Notes: generated by a model from the sequence alone, not told the origin. A stretch of DNA of 27,429 bases from an uncultured Oscillospiraceae bacterium (GCA_934623575.1 CAKTVL010000020.1:1-27429), one strand, 5' to 3'; numbered from the stretch's first letter, positions 17,459 to 25,235 are shown. Made by a program: numbers and translations.

Positions 17459-18103
17459 TTATCCTCTCAGTTCCTTGATCTTGGCGGGGATGTCCGCGGC
17501 CTTGTACACGGCGCTGCCGGCCACCAGCACGTCGGCGCCGGAGGCGATGCAGAGCTTGCAGGTGTCGCCGTCCACGCCGCCGTCCACCTCCAGCTCACAG
17601 GCGGGGTTCATGGCGTCGATATAGCCGCGGAGGGCCTGGACCTTGGGCATCATGTCGGCCATGAACTTCTGGCCGCCGAAGCCCGGCTCCACGGTCATGA
17701 CCAGGATCAACTCCACTTTGTCGATGAAGGGCAAGGCGGCGCTGGCGGGGGTCTTGGGTTTGAGCACCACACCGGCCTTCTTGCCCTTGGCGTGGATCTT
17801 GTCGATGGCGGCGAGGATGTTCTCCTCCGTGTCCGATTCCACATGACAGGTGACGATGTCGGCGCCGGCGTCGCAGAACTGCTCCACATAGCGCACGGGG
17901 CGGTCGATCATCAGGTGGACGTCCAGCGGCAGGGAGGTGGTGGGGCGGATGCACTTGACCACCGGGATGCCGATGGAGATGTTGGGGACGAACAGGCCGT
18001 CCATCACGTCCACATGGACGTAATCGGCGGTGGCGATCTTTTCGATGTCGCGGGCCAGATAGGCGAAATCGGCGGACAGGATGGAGGGAGCGATCTTGAT
18101 CAT
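17459..18103 (-). CDS. rpe: ribulose-phosphate 3-epimerase
   Basis: A 214-aa TIM-barrel enzyme of the usual length. It contains APSILSADFAYL (5-16), the metal-binding VHVDVMDGLFVPN (29-41; H30, D32), LDVHLMI (H63), the flexible loop VMTVEPGFGGQKF, and ELEVDGGVDGDT with the second catalytic Asp. It interconverts ribulose-5-P and xylulose-5-P in the pentose phosphate pathway. The ATG at 18103 is preceded by AAAGGAAG. It is the first gene of the six-gene operon and has a promoter about 170 bases upstream and a GC-rich structured leader. Confidence 0.96.
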   Translation of the reverse strand: MIKIAPSILSADFAYLARDIEKIATADYVHVDVMDGLFVPNISIGIPVVKCIRPTTSLPLDVHLMIDRPVRYVEQFCDAGADIVTCHVESDTEENILAAIDKIHAKGKKAGVVLKPKTPASAALPFIDKVELILVMTVEPGFGGQKFMADMMPKVQALRGYIDAMNPACELEVDGGVDGDTCKLCIASGADVLVAGSAVYKAADIPAKIKELRG

Positions 18104-18227
18104 AGGACGACTTCCTTTCGCGCCGCACCGGAAACGGCGCGGCGGCATAGTATGGGGTGCGCGGCATACGCGGCGCAGCAGACAGCGCAGCCGATCCCGC
18201 CCGGAGGGGCCGCGGGGTGTCCGCGCG

Positions 18228-18255
18228 GGAGACCGGCGGCGCGCCGCCGGTCTCC
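18228..18255. repeat. 28-bp perfect GC-rich palindrome in the rpe leader
   Basis: The arm GGAGACCGGCGGCG (18228-18241) is followed directly by its reverse complement. In the minus-strand rpe transcript it would form a very stable hairpin about 12 nt after the start site. No T-tract follows on that strand, so it is not a standard terminator. It might protect the 5' end or bind a dimeric protein. Confidence 0.75.
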
Positions 18256-18273
18256 GCATGAGTTGATGGTGCC

Positions 18274-18303
18274 ATTATACCACAGCTGACGGGGGGATTG
18301 CAA
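18274..18303 (-). promoter_or_regulatory. promoter of the rpe-recR-apbE operon
   Basis: Minus strand: TTGCAA (18303-18298), 18-bp spacer, TATAAT (18279-18274). The leader to the rpe ATG would be about 160 nt. The 335-bp gap between rpe and the next gene holds this promoter, the palindrome at 18228, a second imperfect hairpin (about 18120-18143) and the divergent promoter at 18359. Confidence 0.72.
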
Positions 18304-18358
18304 GGCGGCAGGGGCGGCGCGCAAATTTGTATATTCTGTGAATTTTACATAAAAGCAC

Positions 18359-18387
18359 TTTACCTTTGCTGACTTTTCCTGTAAAAT
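18359..18387 (+). promoter_or_regulatory. promoter of the small zinc-ribbon protein gene
   Basis: TTTACC (18359-18364), 17-bp spacer, TAAAAT (18382-18387), 52 bases before the start codon. Confidence 0.6.
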
Positions 18388-18438
18388 ATCTTGTCAGAAA
18401 GTTCGCGGCATGGCCGCGGAAGGCAAAGGGACGGTTTT

Positions 18439-18870
18439 ATGAACTTCTTGCAACGCATCGCCAACGCGCTGTCGCGGTTTATGTACGGGCGCAACGGCGC
18501 GGACCGGCTGGGCCTGACCATGATCTGGACGGCGCTGGTGCTGGACATCATCAATATTTTCCTGCGGCAGAGCGCGCCGCTGCTGTACAGCATCATCGGC
18601 ACCGCGGCGGGGATCATCGTGATCCTGGCGCTGTTCCGGATGTTCTCCCGGAATCTGGAGAAGCGGCGGGCGGAGAACGCGAGGTTCATGGAGAAGGTGT
18701 GGTGGCCCGTCAGCCGCCGCATCGCCGGAAAAAAGCAGCAGCGCATGGACAAGGAGCACCGCTACTTTACCTGCCCCGGCTGCGGCGCGGTGTGCCGGGT
18801 GCCCAAGGGGAAGGGCCGCATCGTCATCACCTGCCCCCGCTGCGGCAACGAAATACACGGAAAAAGCTGA
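18439..18870 (+). CDS. small membrane protein with C-terminal zinc ribbon, function unknown
   Basis: A 143-aa protein: an amphipathic start, two membrane helices (about 25-42 and 48-68), a basic cytoplasmic stretch (70-108), and a four-cysteine ribbon, CPGCG (C112, C115) and CPRCG (C132, C135), separated by a basic loop (VCRVPKGKGRIVIT). I recognise no named family. The ribbon resembles short Zn-finger tails that may bind nucleic acid or stabilise the protein. It is a single gene with its own promoter and terminator between two minus-strand units. AAGGCAAAGGGACGG provides only a modest ribosome binding site. Confidence 0.8.
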   Translation: MNFLQRIANALSRFMYGRNGADRLGLTMIWTALVLDIINIFLRQSAPLLYSIIGTAAGIIVILALFRMFSRNLEKRRAENARFMEKVWWPVSRRIAGKKQQRMDKEHRYFTCPGCGAVCRVPKGKGRIVITCPRCGNEIHGKS

Positions 18871-18871
18871 A

Positions 18872-18899
18872 AAGACGGCCTGAAGGGCCGCCTTTTTTT
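18872..18899 (+). terminator. intrinsic terminator after the zinc-ribbon gene
   Basis: AAGACGGCC/GGCCGCCTT pairs with one A-C mismatch around a 5-base loop and runs into seven T ending at 18899. Confidence 0.82.
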
Positions 18900-18944
18900 C
18901 GTACAGGGGATGAAAAAGGTAACAGATTGGGCTGCCTTTATCGC

Positions 18945-18977
18945 GTAAAAATGGCCTCCGGCACTGCCGGAGGCCAT
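18945..18977 (-). terminator. terminator of the amino-acid ABC transporter operon
   Basis: A 13-bp perfect stem, ATGGCCTCCGGCA/TGCCGGAGGCCAT (18951-18977), with a single-base loop. Minus-strand sequence continues TTTTAC, placing a T-tract behind it, 6 bases after the ATPase stop codon. Confidence 0.82.
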
Positions 18978-18982
18978 TGGTA

Positions 18983-19732
18983 TTACAGGACTTTGCTGAG
19001 GAAATCCTGAAGGCGGGGATCCCTGGGATGATCGAAAATATCCGTGGGAGAGCCCTCTTCCAGGATCTTGCCGTCGGCCATGAACACCACGCGGTCGGCC
19101 ACCTCGCGGGCGAAGCCCATCTCGTGGGTGACCACGGCCATGGTCATGCCGTCCTTGGCCAGGTCGCGCATCAGGTCCAGCACTTCGCCCACCATTTCGG
19201 GGTCCAGGGCGGAGGTGGGCTCGTCGAAGAGCATGACCTCCGGGTCCATGGCCAGGGCGCGGACGATGGCGATACGCTGCTTCTGGCCGCCGGAGAGCAT
19301 GTTGGGGTACTCGCCGGCCTTGTCCAGCAGGCCGATGCGCGTCAGCAGGGCCTTGGCCTGGGCCTCCGCCTCGGCGGCGGCCTTTCTCTTCAGGGTGACA
19401 GGGGCCAGGGTGATGTTCTGCAGCACGGTCTTGTGGGGAAACAGGTTGAAGTGCTGGAACACCATGCCCATTTTCTGGCGGTGGAGGTTGATGTCCACGG
19501 ACTTGTCCGCCAGGTCCACGCCGTCGAAGAAGATGGCACCGGAGGTGGGCTCCTCCAGCATGTTCAGGCTGCGCAGCAGGGTGGATTTGCCGGAGCCGGA
19601 GGGGCCGATGATGGCCACCACCTCGCCCTGGTGGATGTCCAGGTCACAGCCGTCCAGCGCGTGGACCGTGCCGTGGTTGTACTCCTTGACCAGCTGCTTT
19701 ACGGAGATGAGGACTTTACTGCTTATCGCCAC
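18983..19732 (-). CDS. amino-acid ABC transporter ATP-binding protein (GlnQ type)
   Basis: A 249-aa ATPase of the polar amino acid uptake family: Walker [10 protein letters not shown] (43-51), Q-loop in [17 protein letters not shown], signature LSGGQ (146-150), Walker [14 protein letters not shown] (166-178), and the H-loop [16 protein letters not shown]. It powers the permease encoded just upstream. The start is a GTG (19730-19732) with AAGGAG eight bases before it; it overlaps the end of the permease gene by 17 bases. Last gene of the operon. Confidence 0.95.
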   Translation of the reverse strand: MAISSKVLISVKQLVKEYNHGTVHALDGCDLDIHQGEVVAIIGPSGSGKSTLLRSLNMLEEPTSGAIFFDGVDLADKSVDINLHRQKMGMVFQHFNLFPHKTVLQNITLAPVTLKRKAAAEAEAQAKALLTRIGLLDKAGEYPNMLSGGQKQRIAIVRALAMDPEVMLFDEPTSALDPEMVGEVLDLMRDLAKDGMTMAVVTHEMGFAREVADRVVFMADGKILEEGSPTDIFDHPRDPRLQDFLSKVL

Positions 19733-20447
19733 GGCGCATTCTCCTTTCTATGGCCTCGATGGCTTTGGAGGCGGGATAGTTGATGCAGAAGTAGATGATG
19801 GCGGCCAGCACATAGGGCGCCAGGGTGATGTAGCTGTTGCCGGAGACGGTCTGGGCGGTGTACATGATCTCCGCCATGCCCAGCACGGAGCAGATGGAGC
19901 TCTCCTTCACCATGGTGACCACCTCGTTGGCCAGGGCGGGCAGCACGTTCTTGATGGCCTGGGGCAGCACCACCAGCCGCATGGACTGCCAGGAGGACAG
20001 GCCCAGGGAGCGGGCCGCCTCGGTCTGTCCCTTGTCCACCGCCAGGATGCCGGCGCGGAAGATCTCGGCCACATAGGCCGAGCTGTTCAGCGCCAGGGCG
20101 ACCACGCCGGGGACGAAGCGGTTGATGGCGATGAAGCCGAAGAGCAGCGTCCGGGGCAGGGTGATGTAGTGGAACAGGCCGAAGTAGATGATGGACAGCT
20201 GTACCAGCATAGGCGTGGAGCGGAACACGGCGATATACGCGCCGGCGAACCACTTGATGGGCTTGACCTTGCTGAGGCGCATCATGGCCAGCAGCAGGGC
20301 CGGGATCACCGCCAGCAGCACGGACACCACCGCCAGCAGCAGCGTATACTCGAAGCCGCGGACGAAGGCTGCGCCATACTTGGGCAGGAACGAGAAATTG
20401 AAGAAATTGGTGTTGTCCATGTTGACAAACAGATCATTCCACGACAT
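19716..20447 (-). CDS. amino-acid ABC transporter permease (HisM/GlnP type)
   Basis: A 243-aa membrane protein with about five helices and the polar amino acid permease features: [22 protein letters not shown] near the start, [14 protein letters not shown], and the EAA coupling loop [30 protein letters not shown], represented here by [12 protein letters not shown] and [10 protein letters not shown]. Single permease, so it should act as a homodimer with two copies of the ATPase. It follows the binding-protein gene after an 86-base gap that contains a strong hairpin. Confidence 0.94.
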   Translation of the reverse strand: MSWNDLFVNMDNTNFFNFSFLPKYGAAFVRGFEYTLLLAVVSVLLAVIPALLLAMMRLSKVKPIKWFAGAYIAVFRSTPMLVQLSIIYFGLFHYITLPRTLLFGFIAINRFVPGVVALALNSSAYVAEIFRAGILAVDKGQTEAARSLGLSSWQSMRLVVLPQAIKNVLPALANEVVTMVKESSICSVLGMAEIMYTAQTVSGNSYITLAPYVLAAIIYFCINYPASKAIEAIERRMRRGDKQ

Positions 20448-20481
20448 AGACGAAGCATCCTTTCAAAAGTTCTTAAGAACA

Positions 20482-20517
20482 CGCAAGCGTGCAAGGCGTT
20501 CGCCTTGCACGTTTGCG
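20482..20517 (-). promoter_or_regulatory. intercistronic hairpin between the binding protein and permease genes
   Basis: CGCAAGCGTGCAAGGC (20482-20497) pairs with GCCTTGCACGTTTGCG (20502-20517) around GTTC, 16 bp with one G-U pair. On the minus strand GTTCTTAAGAAC and TTTTG follow. Hairpins here commonly stabilise the upstream binding-protein message or end part of the transcripts, giving more binding protein than permease; that role is inferred. Confidence 0.7.
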
Positions 20518-20533
20518 ACAGGTAACAGGGGGA

Positions 20534-21424
20534 TCAGCCGACGTAGCTCAGACCCACGTTGCCATCCAGCACCAGCAGGTCGATAGTGCCGTTCTTCAGC
20601 TCGGTGACCAGGGTGGGCACCAGGGACTCCAGCACCATGCCGTTGGCGGCCTCGGGGAACATGTCGGCGGCGGCCATGGCCTTGGTGGTGTTCTTCTGGG
20701 CGCCGATGATGACGCTGGCCTGGTTGATGTCCTCAATGGTCTTGTACTTGTCGGCGTTGGAGGCCTTCACCAGGATGACGGGGGGCAGGTCGGTGTAGTA
20801 GGGATCGGAGAAATCGCAGGCCTTGGCGCGCTCCTCGGTGTACTCGCAGGCGGCCAGCACGATGTCGAAATCGCCGTTGCTCAGGGAGGTCACCAGGTTA
20901 TCGAAGTTCATGGACTCGATCTGCAGCTCCATGCCCATGGACTCGGCGATGTACTTGGCCACTTCCACGTCGATGCCGGCGTACTCGGTCATAGCGGCAT
21001 CGGCAAAGAACTCATAGGGGGGATAGTCGGGGCTGGTGCCCAGGACCAGAACGGGCTTGTCGCCGGTGGCGGTGTCAGCGGTGTCGGCAGCGGCCAGGTC
21101 GGAGGACACGCTGTCGGGAGTGAAGGTCTCCTGAGAGGCGACCTTGTCCTCGATCTCCTTGATCAGAGCGCCGTCGTTGGCGGTCAGTTCAGCGATAGCC
21201 TTGTTGATGCCCTCCAGCAGGCCCTTGGGGTCGCCCTTCTGCACCAGAACGCGGTAGGGCTCGGTCTCGCCCCAGTCCACGACGTTCTCCAGGACTACCA
21301 GGGACTCGTCCACGTTGGCGTCGCCGCCGTTGTTATCGGAATTGGTGTCGTCGGTCTTGCTGCCGCAGGCCACCAGGCTCAGCGCCATGACCAGCGCCAG
21401 CAGCATTGCCATAAACTTTTTCAT
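20534..21424 (-). CDS. amino-acid ABC transporter substrate-binding lipoprotein, circularly permuted
   Basis: A 296-aa lipoprotein (signal MKKFMAMLLALVMALSLVAC, Cys20) of the GlnH/HisJ type, with its parts in swapped order. Residues 38-97 (ESLVVLENVV, EPYRVLVQKGD, GLLEGINKAIAEL) match the family's C-terminal segment. A Ser/Asp/Ala/Thr-rich linker (98-122) follows. Residues 124-296 match the usual N-terminal part: PVLVLGTSPDYPPYEFF, GIDVEVAKYIAESMG, FDNLVTSLSNGDFDIVLA, ERAKACDFSDPYY, and ending TIDLLVLDGNVGLSYVG where normal proteins cross back to lobe 1. R199 and D287 occupy the places that hold the ligand's carboxylate and amine. Nothing resembling the missing tail follows the TGA. First gene of the operon; ATG with AGGAAG before it. 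Ligand unknown; arginine-type is suggested by the upstream boxes. Confidence 0.9.
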   Translation of the reverse strand: MKKFMAMLLALVMALSLVACGSKTDDTNSDNNGGDANVDESLVVLENVVDWGETEPYRVLVQKGDPKGLLEGINKAIAELTANDGALIKEIEDKVASQETFTPDSVSSDLAAADTADTATGDKPVLVLGTSPDYPPYEFFADAAMTEYAGIDVEVAKYIAESMGMELQIESMNFDNLVTSLSNGDFDIVLAACEYTEERAKACDFSDPYYTDLPPVILVKASNADKYKTIEDINQASVIIGAQKNTTKAMAAADMFPEAANGMVLESLVPTLVTELKNGTIDLLVLDGNVGLSYVG

Positions 21425-21519
21425 GTTTCGTACTTCCTTTCAAAATCGTATGCAGCGCCCTGCGCCGGAGAGCGGAGCACGGGCGGACATTTCAGAGGTG
21501 TTCCCCCTTGATGGTGCAT

Positions 21520-21548
21520 ACTATACACCGCGGATGAATATTTGTCAA
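21520..21548 (-). promoter_or_regulatory. promoter of the amino-acid ABC transporter operon
   Basis: Minus strand: TTGACA (21548-21543), 17-bp spacer, TATAGT (21525-21520). Close to consensus; transcription would begin near 21513, about 90 nt before the ATG. Confidence 0.87.
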
Positions 21549-21567
21549 CTGCATTTTGAATAAAAAT
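21535..21567. promoter_or_regulatory. possible paired ArgR/AhrC boxes at the ABC operon promoter
   Basis: TGAATAAAAAT (21557-21567) matches the core of the Bacillus arginine-repressor box (CATGAATAAAAATKCAAK as I recall it). A second TGAATA (21535-21540, in ATGAATATTTGTCA) lies 22 bases away, close to the two-turn spacing of paired boxes, and it overlaps the promoter spacer and -35 box. AT-rich sequence could give this by chance. Confidence 0.4.
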
Positions 21568-21703
21568 CCGAAGAAAATGTGACTTTGTACAGAAAATACA
21601 TGGAGACGCCGGGGAATGACGGCAGCTTTCCGTGAGAATGACGGTATAACAGCACGCATAAACGAATAAATATGCAAATATTCCGAATATATCCCGAAAC
21701 AGC

Positions 21704-21730
21704 AGAAACACCGGCCGCTGGGGGCCGGTG
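21704..21730 (-). terminator. terminator of the NlpC/P60 gene
   Basis: CACCGGCC (21709-21716)/GGCCGGTG (21723-21730) is a perfect 8-bp stem, followed on the minus strand by TTTCTGCTGTTT. Confidence 0.65.
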
Positions 21731-21792
21731 CTTCCACACAAAGAAAGGGGGAGGGGGAGTTACACGAAGAAGTTACGATGTTGAGTTTGCCG

Positions 21793-22701
21793 TCACATCT
21801 CGATGAGCCGGGCGGCATAGAGATACGTCCGGGCGTAGTAGCTCTCGTACAGGGAGCTGATGATCACGCCGCTGGAGGTGCTGGAGTGGATGAACTGGCC
21901 GCTGCCCAGGTAGATGCCCACATGGCCGATGCCGCTGCCGCCGGTGGCGAAGAATACCAGGTCGCCGGGGGCGCGCTCCTCTGTGGTGACACGGCGGCAC
22001 ATGTAGTACTGGCTGGTGGCGCCGTGGGGCAGGCTGATGCCGAAGGCGCCAAAGACCTTCATGGTGAAGCCGGAGCAGTCGATGCCGCTGTAGCTGGTGC
22101 CGCCATAGCGATAGGGCGTGCCCAGATATGTATAGGCCTTGGAGATGACGTCCTCCACCATGGTGTTGGTGGCAGAGGTGCCCTCGTAGTCCGCGTACTG
22201 CACGGGCTGGCAGTACTCCGCCAGAACGTAGCCGGTGTCGGTGCCGTAGGAGACCTTGTACCACTCGTCATCCACCACGTCCAACAGCTTGGCTGCCTTG
22301 CCGTCGAAGATGATGCGCAGGCGCTGGGCGGAGGTGTCCGGCTCGGCGCGCAGGGTGATGTAGGAGGAGCAGTCCACCAGGACGCCGTCGTACTCATCCA
22401 GGAAGTTCTGCTTTTCCAGAGCCTCCGTCTCCTGCAGCAGGGCCTGTGCGGCCAGCTGGGACAGGGTGGGGACGTTGTCGCCTTCCAGAAGCCCGGCCTC
22501 CTGGGCCAGACGCAGACCGTCGCCGGTCCGCAGCGCGGTGGCGGCGCTGGAGGCCACACCGTTGTCCGCCAGGACTCTGGCGGCCGCGTCGTAGCCGGTG
22601 GTATCGATCGTGGTGACCTCGTCCGCGTTGGCCGCGGTGACGGCACCGGAGAAAAGCAGCAGGCCGGACAGGCCCAGCGCTGCGATCTGTTTTCCAAACA
22701 T
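21793..22701 (-). CDS. secreted SH3-domain NlpC/P60 peptidoglycan hydrolase
   Basis: A 302-aa protein with a Sec signal peptide (1-26, [21 protein letters not shown]). A helical region (30-100) leads to a bacterial SH3 domain (about 108-165, [20 protein letters not shown] and [18 protein letters not shown]) and a NlpC/P60 catalytic domain (about 182-302) with C209 in [14 protein letters not shown]260 in IGHVGIYLG and H272. It should cut D-Glu-diaminopimelate bonds in peptidoglycan outside the cell. Monocistronic; the ATG at 22701 has GGAAGG upstream. A TATGAT (minus strand, 22764-22759) may be its -10 box but has a poor -35. Between them GGGTA/TACCC (22736-22748) forms a small leader hairpin. 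Confidence 0.93.
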   Translation of the reverse strand: MFGKQIAALGLSGLLLFSGAVTAANADEVTTIDTTGYDAAARVLADNGVASSAATALRTGDGLRLAQEAGLLEGDNVPTLSQLAAQALLQETEALEKQNFLDEYDGVLVDCSSYITLRAEPDTSAQRLRIIFDGKAAKLLDVVDDEWYKVSYGTDTGYVLAEYCQPVQYADYEGTSATNTMVEDVISKAYTYLGTPYRYGGTSYSGIDCSGFTMKVFGAFGISLPHGATSQYYMCRRVTTEERAPGDLVFFATGGSGIGHVGIYLGSGQFIHSSTSSGVIISSLYESYYARTYLYAARLIEM

Positions 22702-22845
22702 GAGCGTTACCTTCCGTTTGCATTGGATTTGCCGGGGGTAAGGTACCCGACAGGTAGTATCATAGCACATGTCTATCGAAAAAGCTACATAAAAATTACA
22801 AAATGGAAACAAAATTTTCAGAATGGTTATAATTGAAGGAAAAAC

Positions 22846-22875
22846 TTGCAATATTTGCATAATGCGTGATATAAT
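22846..22875 (+). promoter_or_regulatory. promoter of the AraC-family gene
   Basis: TTGCAA (22846-22851), 18-bp spacer, TATAAT (22870-22875); 27 bases to the ATG. The short leader argues for the ATG at 22903, because an in-frame ATG at 22876 would lie before the transcript start. Confidence 0.75.
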
Positions 22876-22902
22876 ATGGGCAAAAAATGCGGAGGTGGAC
22901 AC

Positions 22903-23772
22903 ATGGAACCACTGCAATATGAGAAGAGAGGGTATCTGAGGGAACCGTTCCGACTGTTCTGTCTGGCGGACGGACAGGCGGAGCGCATCGAATACCACTA
23001 CCATACCTTCCACAAGATCATCATCCTGCTGGCGGGCCGGGCGGGCTACGCCGTGGAGGGCGAGCGGTACGAGCTGTCCCCCGGCGATTTCGTGCTGGTG
23101 GGCAGCGGCAGCATCCACCGGCCGGAGGTGCAGGCGGGGGATTACTACGAGCGGATGATCCTGTACATCTCACCGGAGCATCTGCACTCGCTGGCGACGG
23201 AGGACTGCGACCCGGCGGAGTGCTTCCGGCGGGCCCAGGCATCTTTTCAATATGTATACCGGGACGAGGGCGGCACCCGGGTGCGGCTGCTATTCCAGGC
23301 GCTGGCGGAGACGGTGCGGCAGGGGGGCTACGGCGCGGCGCTGCTGGCCCAGGCGCAGTTCACCGAGCTGATGGTGGAGGTGAACCGCGTGGTGCGGGGC
23401 GGCCACCGGGTGGGCGCCGCCGGGGGCGACAGCAAGGTCATCTCCCTGCTGCAGTACCTGAACCTGCACCTGACGGACACACTGACCATCGACGAGCTGG
23501 CGGCCCGGTTCTATATCAGCAAGTACCACATGATGCGGCGCTTCCGGCAGGAGACGGGCTACTCCGTTCACGGCTATCTGACGGAGAAGCGGCTGCTGCT
23601 GGCCCGGCAGCTGCTGGGCCGGGGCTGCACGCCGGCAGAGGCGGCGCTGCAGGCGGGCTATCAGGACTACTCCACCTTTTCCCGTGCGTACAAAAAGCAG
23701 TTTGGCTGTAGTCCCTCGGCGGACGCCGGCGGGAGAGCGCACGATTTGCAGACAAATACGCAAGATTTCTGA
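22903..23772 (+). CDS. AraC-family transcriptional regulator
   Basis: A 289-aa protein with an N-terminal cupin (about 1-110; [35 protein letters not shown] with paired His/Glu) and a C-terminal double helix-turn-helix (about 180-277; [21 protein letters not shown] and [22 protein letters not shown] as its two recognition units, cited here by their centres ELAARFYIS and YSTFSRAYK). The cupin probably senses a small ligand. The ATG has GGAGG seven bases upstream. The symporter gene starts 68 bases later in the same direction with its own promoter, so this is a likely local regulator of that transporter; inferred from position. Confidence 0.92.
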   Translation: MEPLQYEKRGYLREPFRLFCLADGQAERIEYHYHTFHKIIILLAGRAGYAVEGERYELSPGDFVLVGSGSIHRPEVQAGDYYERMILYISPEHLHSLATEDCDPAECFRRAQASFQYVYRDEGGTRVRLLFQALAETVRQGGYGAALLAQAQFTELMVEVNRVVRGGHRVGAAGGDSKVISLLQYLNLHLTDTLTIDELAARFYISKYHMMRRFRQETGYSVHGYLTEKRLLLARQLLGRGCTPAEAALQAGYQDYSTFSRAYKKQFGCSPSADAGGRAHDLQTNTQDF

Positions 23773-23800
23773 TTTACTTTGCGAAAACTGCCCATATAAT
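23773..23800 (+). promoter_or_regulatory. promoter of the symporter gene
   Basis: TTTACT (23773-23778), 16-bp spacer, TATAAT (23795-23800). The -35 box begins right after the AraC stop codon; activation by an AraC protein bound just upstream would place its site inside the regulator's own 3' end. Confidence 0.65.
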
Positions 23801-23840
23801 AGTGACCGTAGCATTTGTAAGGGAGTGCAAGGAGGTCACT

Positions 23841-25079
23841 ATGAAGAAATTCCTGAGAAACTACTGGTTCATTCTGTGTATGCTCACCGGCATCGTAGCC
23901 GGATGCCTGGTAGGGGCGTTCGCCCCGGGCTTTGGCGGTAAGATCGAGTTCCTGGGCACGCTGTTCATCAATATGATGTTCTGCGTGGTGGTGCCCATGG
24001 TGTTCTGCTCCATCGCCTCGGCCATCGCCAACATGAAGAGCGCCAAGCGCGCCGGCAAGATCATGGGCGTCACCGTGGCCACATTTTTGGTCACCGCCGC
24101 CATCGCCGGTGTGCTGATGTACGTCGTCTGCCGCATCTTCCCGCTGGTGGACGGCCAGTATACCATCGTGGAGGGCGAGGTCGGCGAGGCGCTGGGCTTC
24201 GGCGACATGATCGTCAACTTCTTTACCAAGCCGGACTTTGCCGAGCTGCTGAGCCGCCGGGCCATCCTGCCCCTGATCGTGGCGGCGGTGTTGTTCGGCT
24301 TCGGCGTGCAGCTGAGCGGCGGCCCGGAGACCAAGACCGCCCAACTGCTGGAGGACATCACCGGCTGCATCATGAAGACGGTGAAGCTCATCACCTACTA
24401 CGCGCCCATCGGCTTCTTCGGCTTCTTCGCCAACCTGGTGGCCACCTACGGCCCGGAGCTGGTGAAGGACTACAGCCGGACACTTATTATCTATTATGTG
24501 ATGAGCTTTGCGTACATGTTTGTCTTTTTCCCGCTGTACGCCCGGTTCGGCGGCGGAAAGGGCGCGGCGAAGGTCATGTTCTCCAAGCTGTTCCGCCCGG
24601 CGGCGGTGTCCTTCGGCACCTGCTCCAGCGTGGCAACCATCCCCACCAACATGGAGGCGGCGGAGGAGACGGGCATCAGCCGCGATGTTACCGACATCGT
24701 GCTGCCCATGGGCGCCACCATGCACATGGACGGGTCGGCCATGTCCGCCATCATCAAGGTGGCGTTCCTGTTCGGCGTGTTCGGGCTGGACTTCTCCACG
24801 GATAAGGCCATTCTGGCCATCATCGTGGCGGTGTTTTCCTCCGTGGCCATGAGCGGCATCCCCGGCGGCGGCGGCACCGGCGAGCTGGTGGTCTGCACCA
24901 TCTTCTTCCCGGACCAGCTGGCCATCGCCTACCCCATCGCCCTGGCCATCGGCAACCTGGTGGACCCGCCCGCCACCATGGTCAATGCCGCAGGCGACTA
25001 TGTGGTATCCTTCATCGTGTCCCGGTATGTGGACGGCAAGGACTGGCTGCAGAAGCGCCTTCACCCCGCCCAGGACTGA
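23841..25079 (+). CDS. dicarboxylate/amino acid:cation symporter (DAACS/SDF family)
   Basis: A 412-aa membrane protein of the glutamate-transporter fold: N-terminal helices from MKKFLRNYWFILCMLTGI, MMFCVVVPMVFCSIASAI, the serine-rich hairpin region FGTCSSVATIPTNM, VLPMGATMHMDGSAM (the TM7 motif region, normally NMDGT-like), GGGGTGELVV in hairpin 2, and a TM8 segment with NLVDPPATMVNAAGDYV where glutamate transporters carry their ligand-binding residues. It imports dicarboxylates or acidic or neutral amino acids with Na+ or H+. The Gly-rich hairpin (IPGGGGTGE) suggests a subfamily distinct from GltP; exact substrate open. Start at 23841 fits AAGGAGG seven bases before it. Confidence 0.92.
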   Translation: MKKFLRNYWFILCMLTGIVAGCLVGAFAPGFGGKIEFLGTLFINMMFCVVVPMVFCSIASAIANMKSAKRAGKIMGVTVATFLVTAAIAGVLMYVVCRIFPLVDGQYTIVEGEVGEALGFGDMIVNFFTKPDFAELLSRRAILPLIVAAVLFGFGVQLSGGPETKTAQLLEDITGCIMKTVKLITYYAPIGFFGFFANLVATYGPELVKDYSRTLIIYYVMSFAYMFVFFPLYARFGGGKGAAKVMFSKLFRPAAVSFGTCSSVATIPTNMEAAEETGISRDVTDIVLPMGATMHMDGSAMSAIIKVAFLFGVFGLDFSTDKAILAIIVAVFSSVAMSGIPGGGGTGELVVCTIFFPDQLAIAYPIALAIGNLVDPPATMVNAAGDYVVSFIVSRYVDGKDWLQKRLHPAQD

Positions 25080-25099
25080 GCGTATTCACAGAAACGGCC

Positions 25100-25134
25100 G
25101 CCCCCTGCTCCCGATCCGGGAACAGGGGGCTTTT
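25100..25134 (+). terminator. intrinsic terminator after the symporter gene
   Basis: GCCCCCTG/CAGGGGGC plus TCCCG/CGGGA with one C-A mismatch between them and an ATC loop, followed by TTTT. Confidence 0.82.
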
Positions 25135-25206
25135 CGCCGGAGCAGGGCCATCGACGCCGCGTAGGGGACGGCTGGTTTCTTAACAAAAAATAATTTCACC
25201 AAATGG

Positions 25207-25235
25207 TTTACTTTCACACACTAAAATGCTATACT
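25207..25235 (+). promoter_or_regulatory. promoter of the yerC-like regulator operon
   Basis: TTTACT (25207-25212), 17-bp spacer, TATACT (25230-25235), 45 bases before the ATG. Confidence 0.8.

Larger units (their letters stand above)
21425..21792. other. intergenic region between two minus-strand genes
   Basis: These 368 bases hold the binding-protein promoter (21520-21548), two arginine-box-like sites (21535-21567) and the terminator of the NlpC/P60 gene (21704-21730). The AT-rich part 21570-21700 shows no gene or repeat that I can support. Confidence 0.6.

Noticed and set aside
20534..20536. Premature stop or frameshift truncating the binding protein
   Set aside because: The segment that would be missing from the C-terminus is present at the N-terminus of the same protein, and nothing resembling it follows the stop codon.
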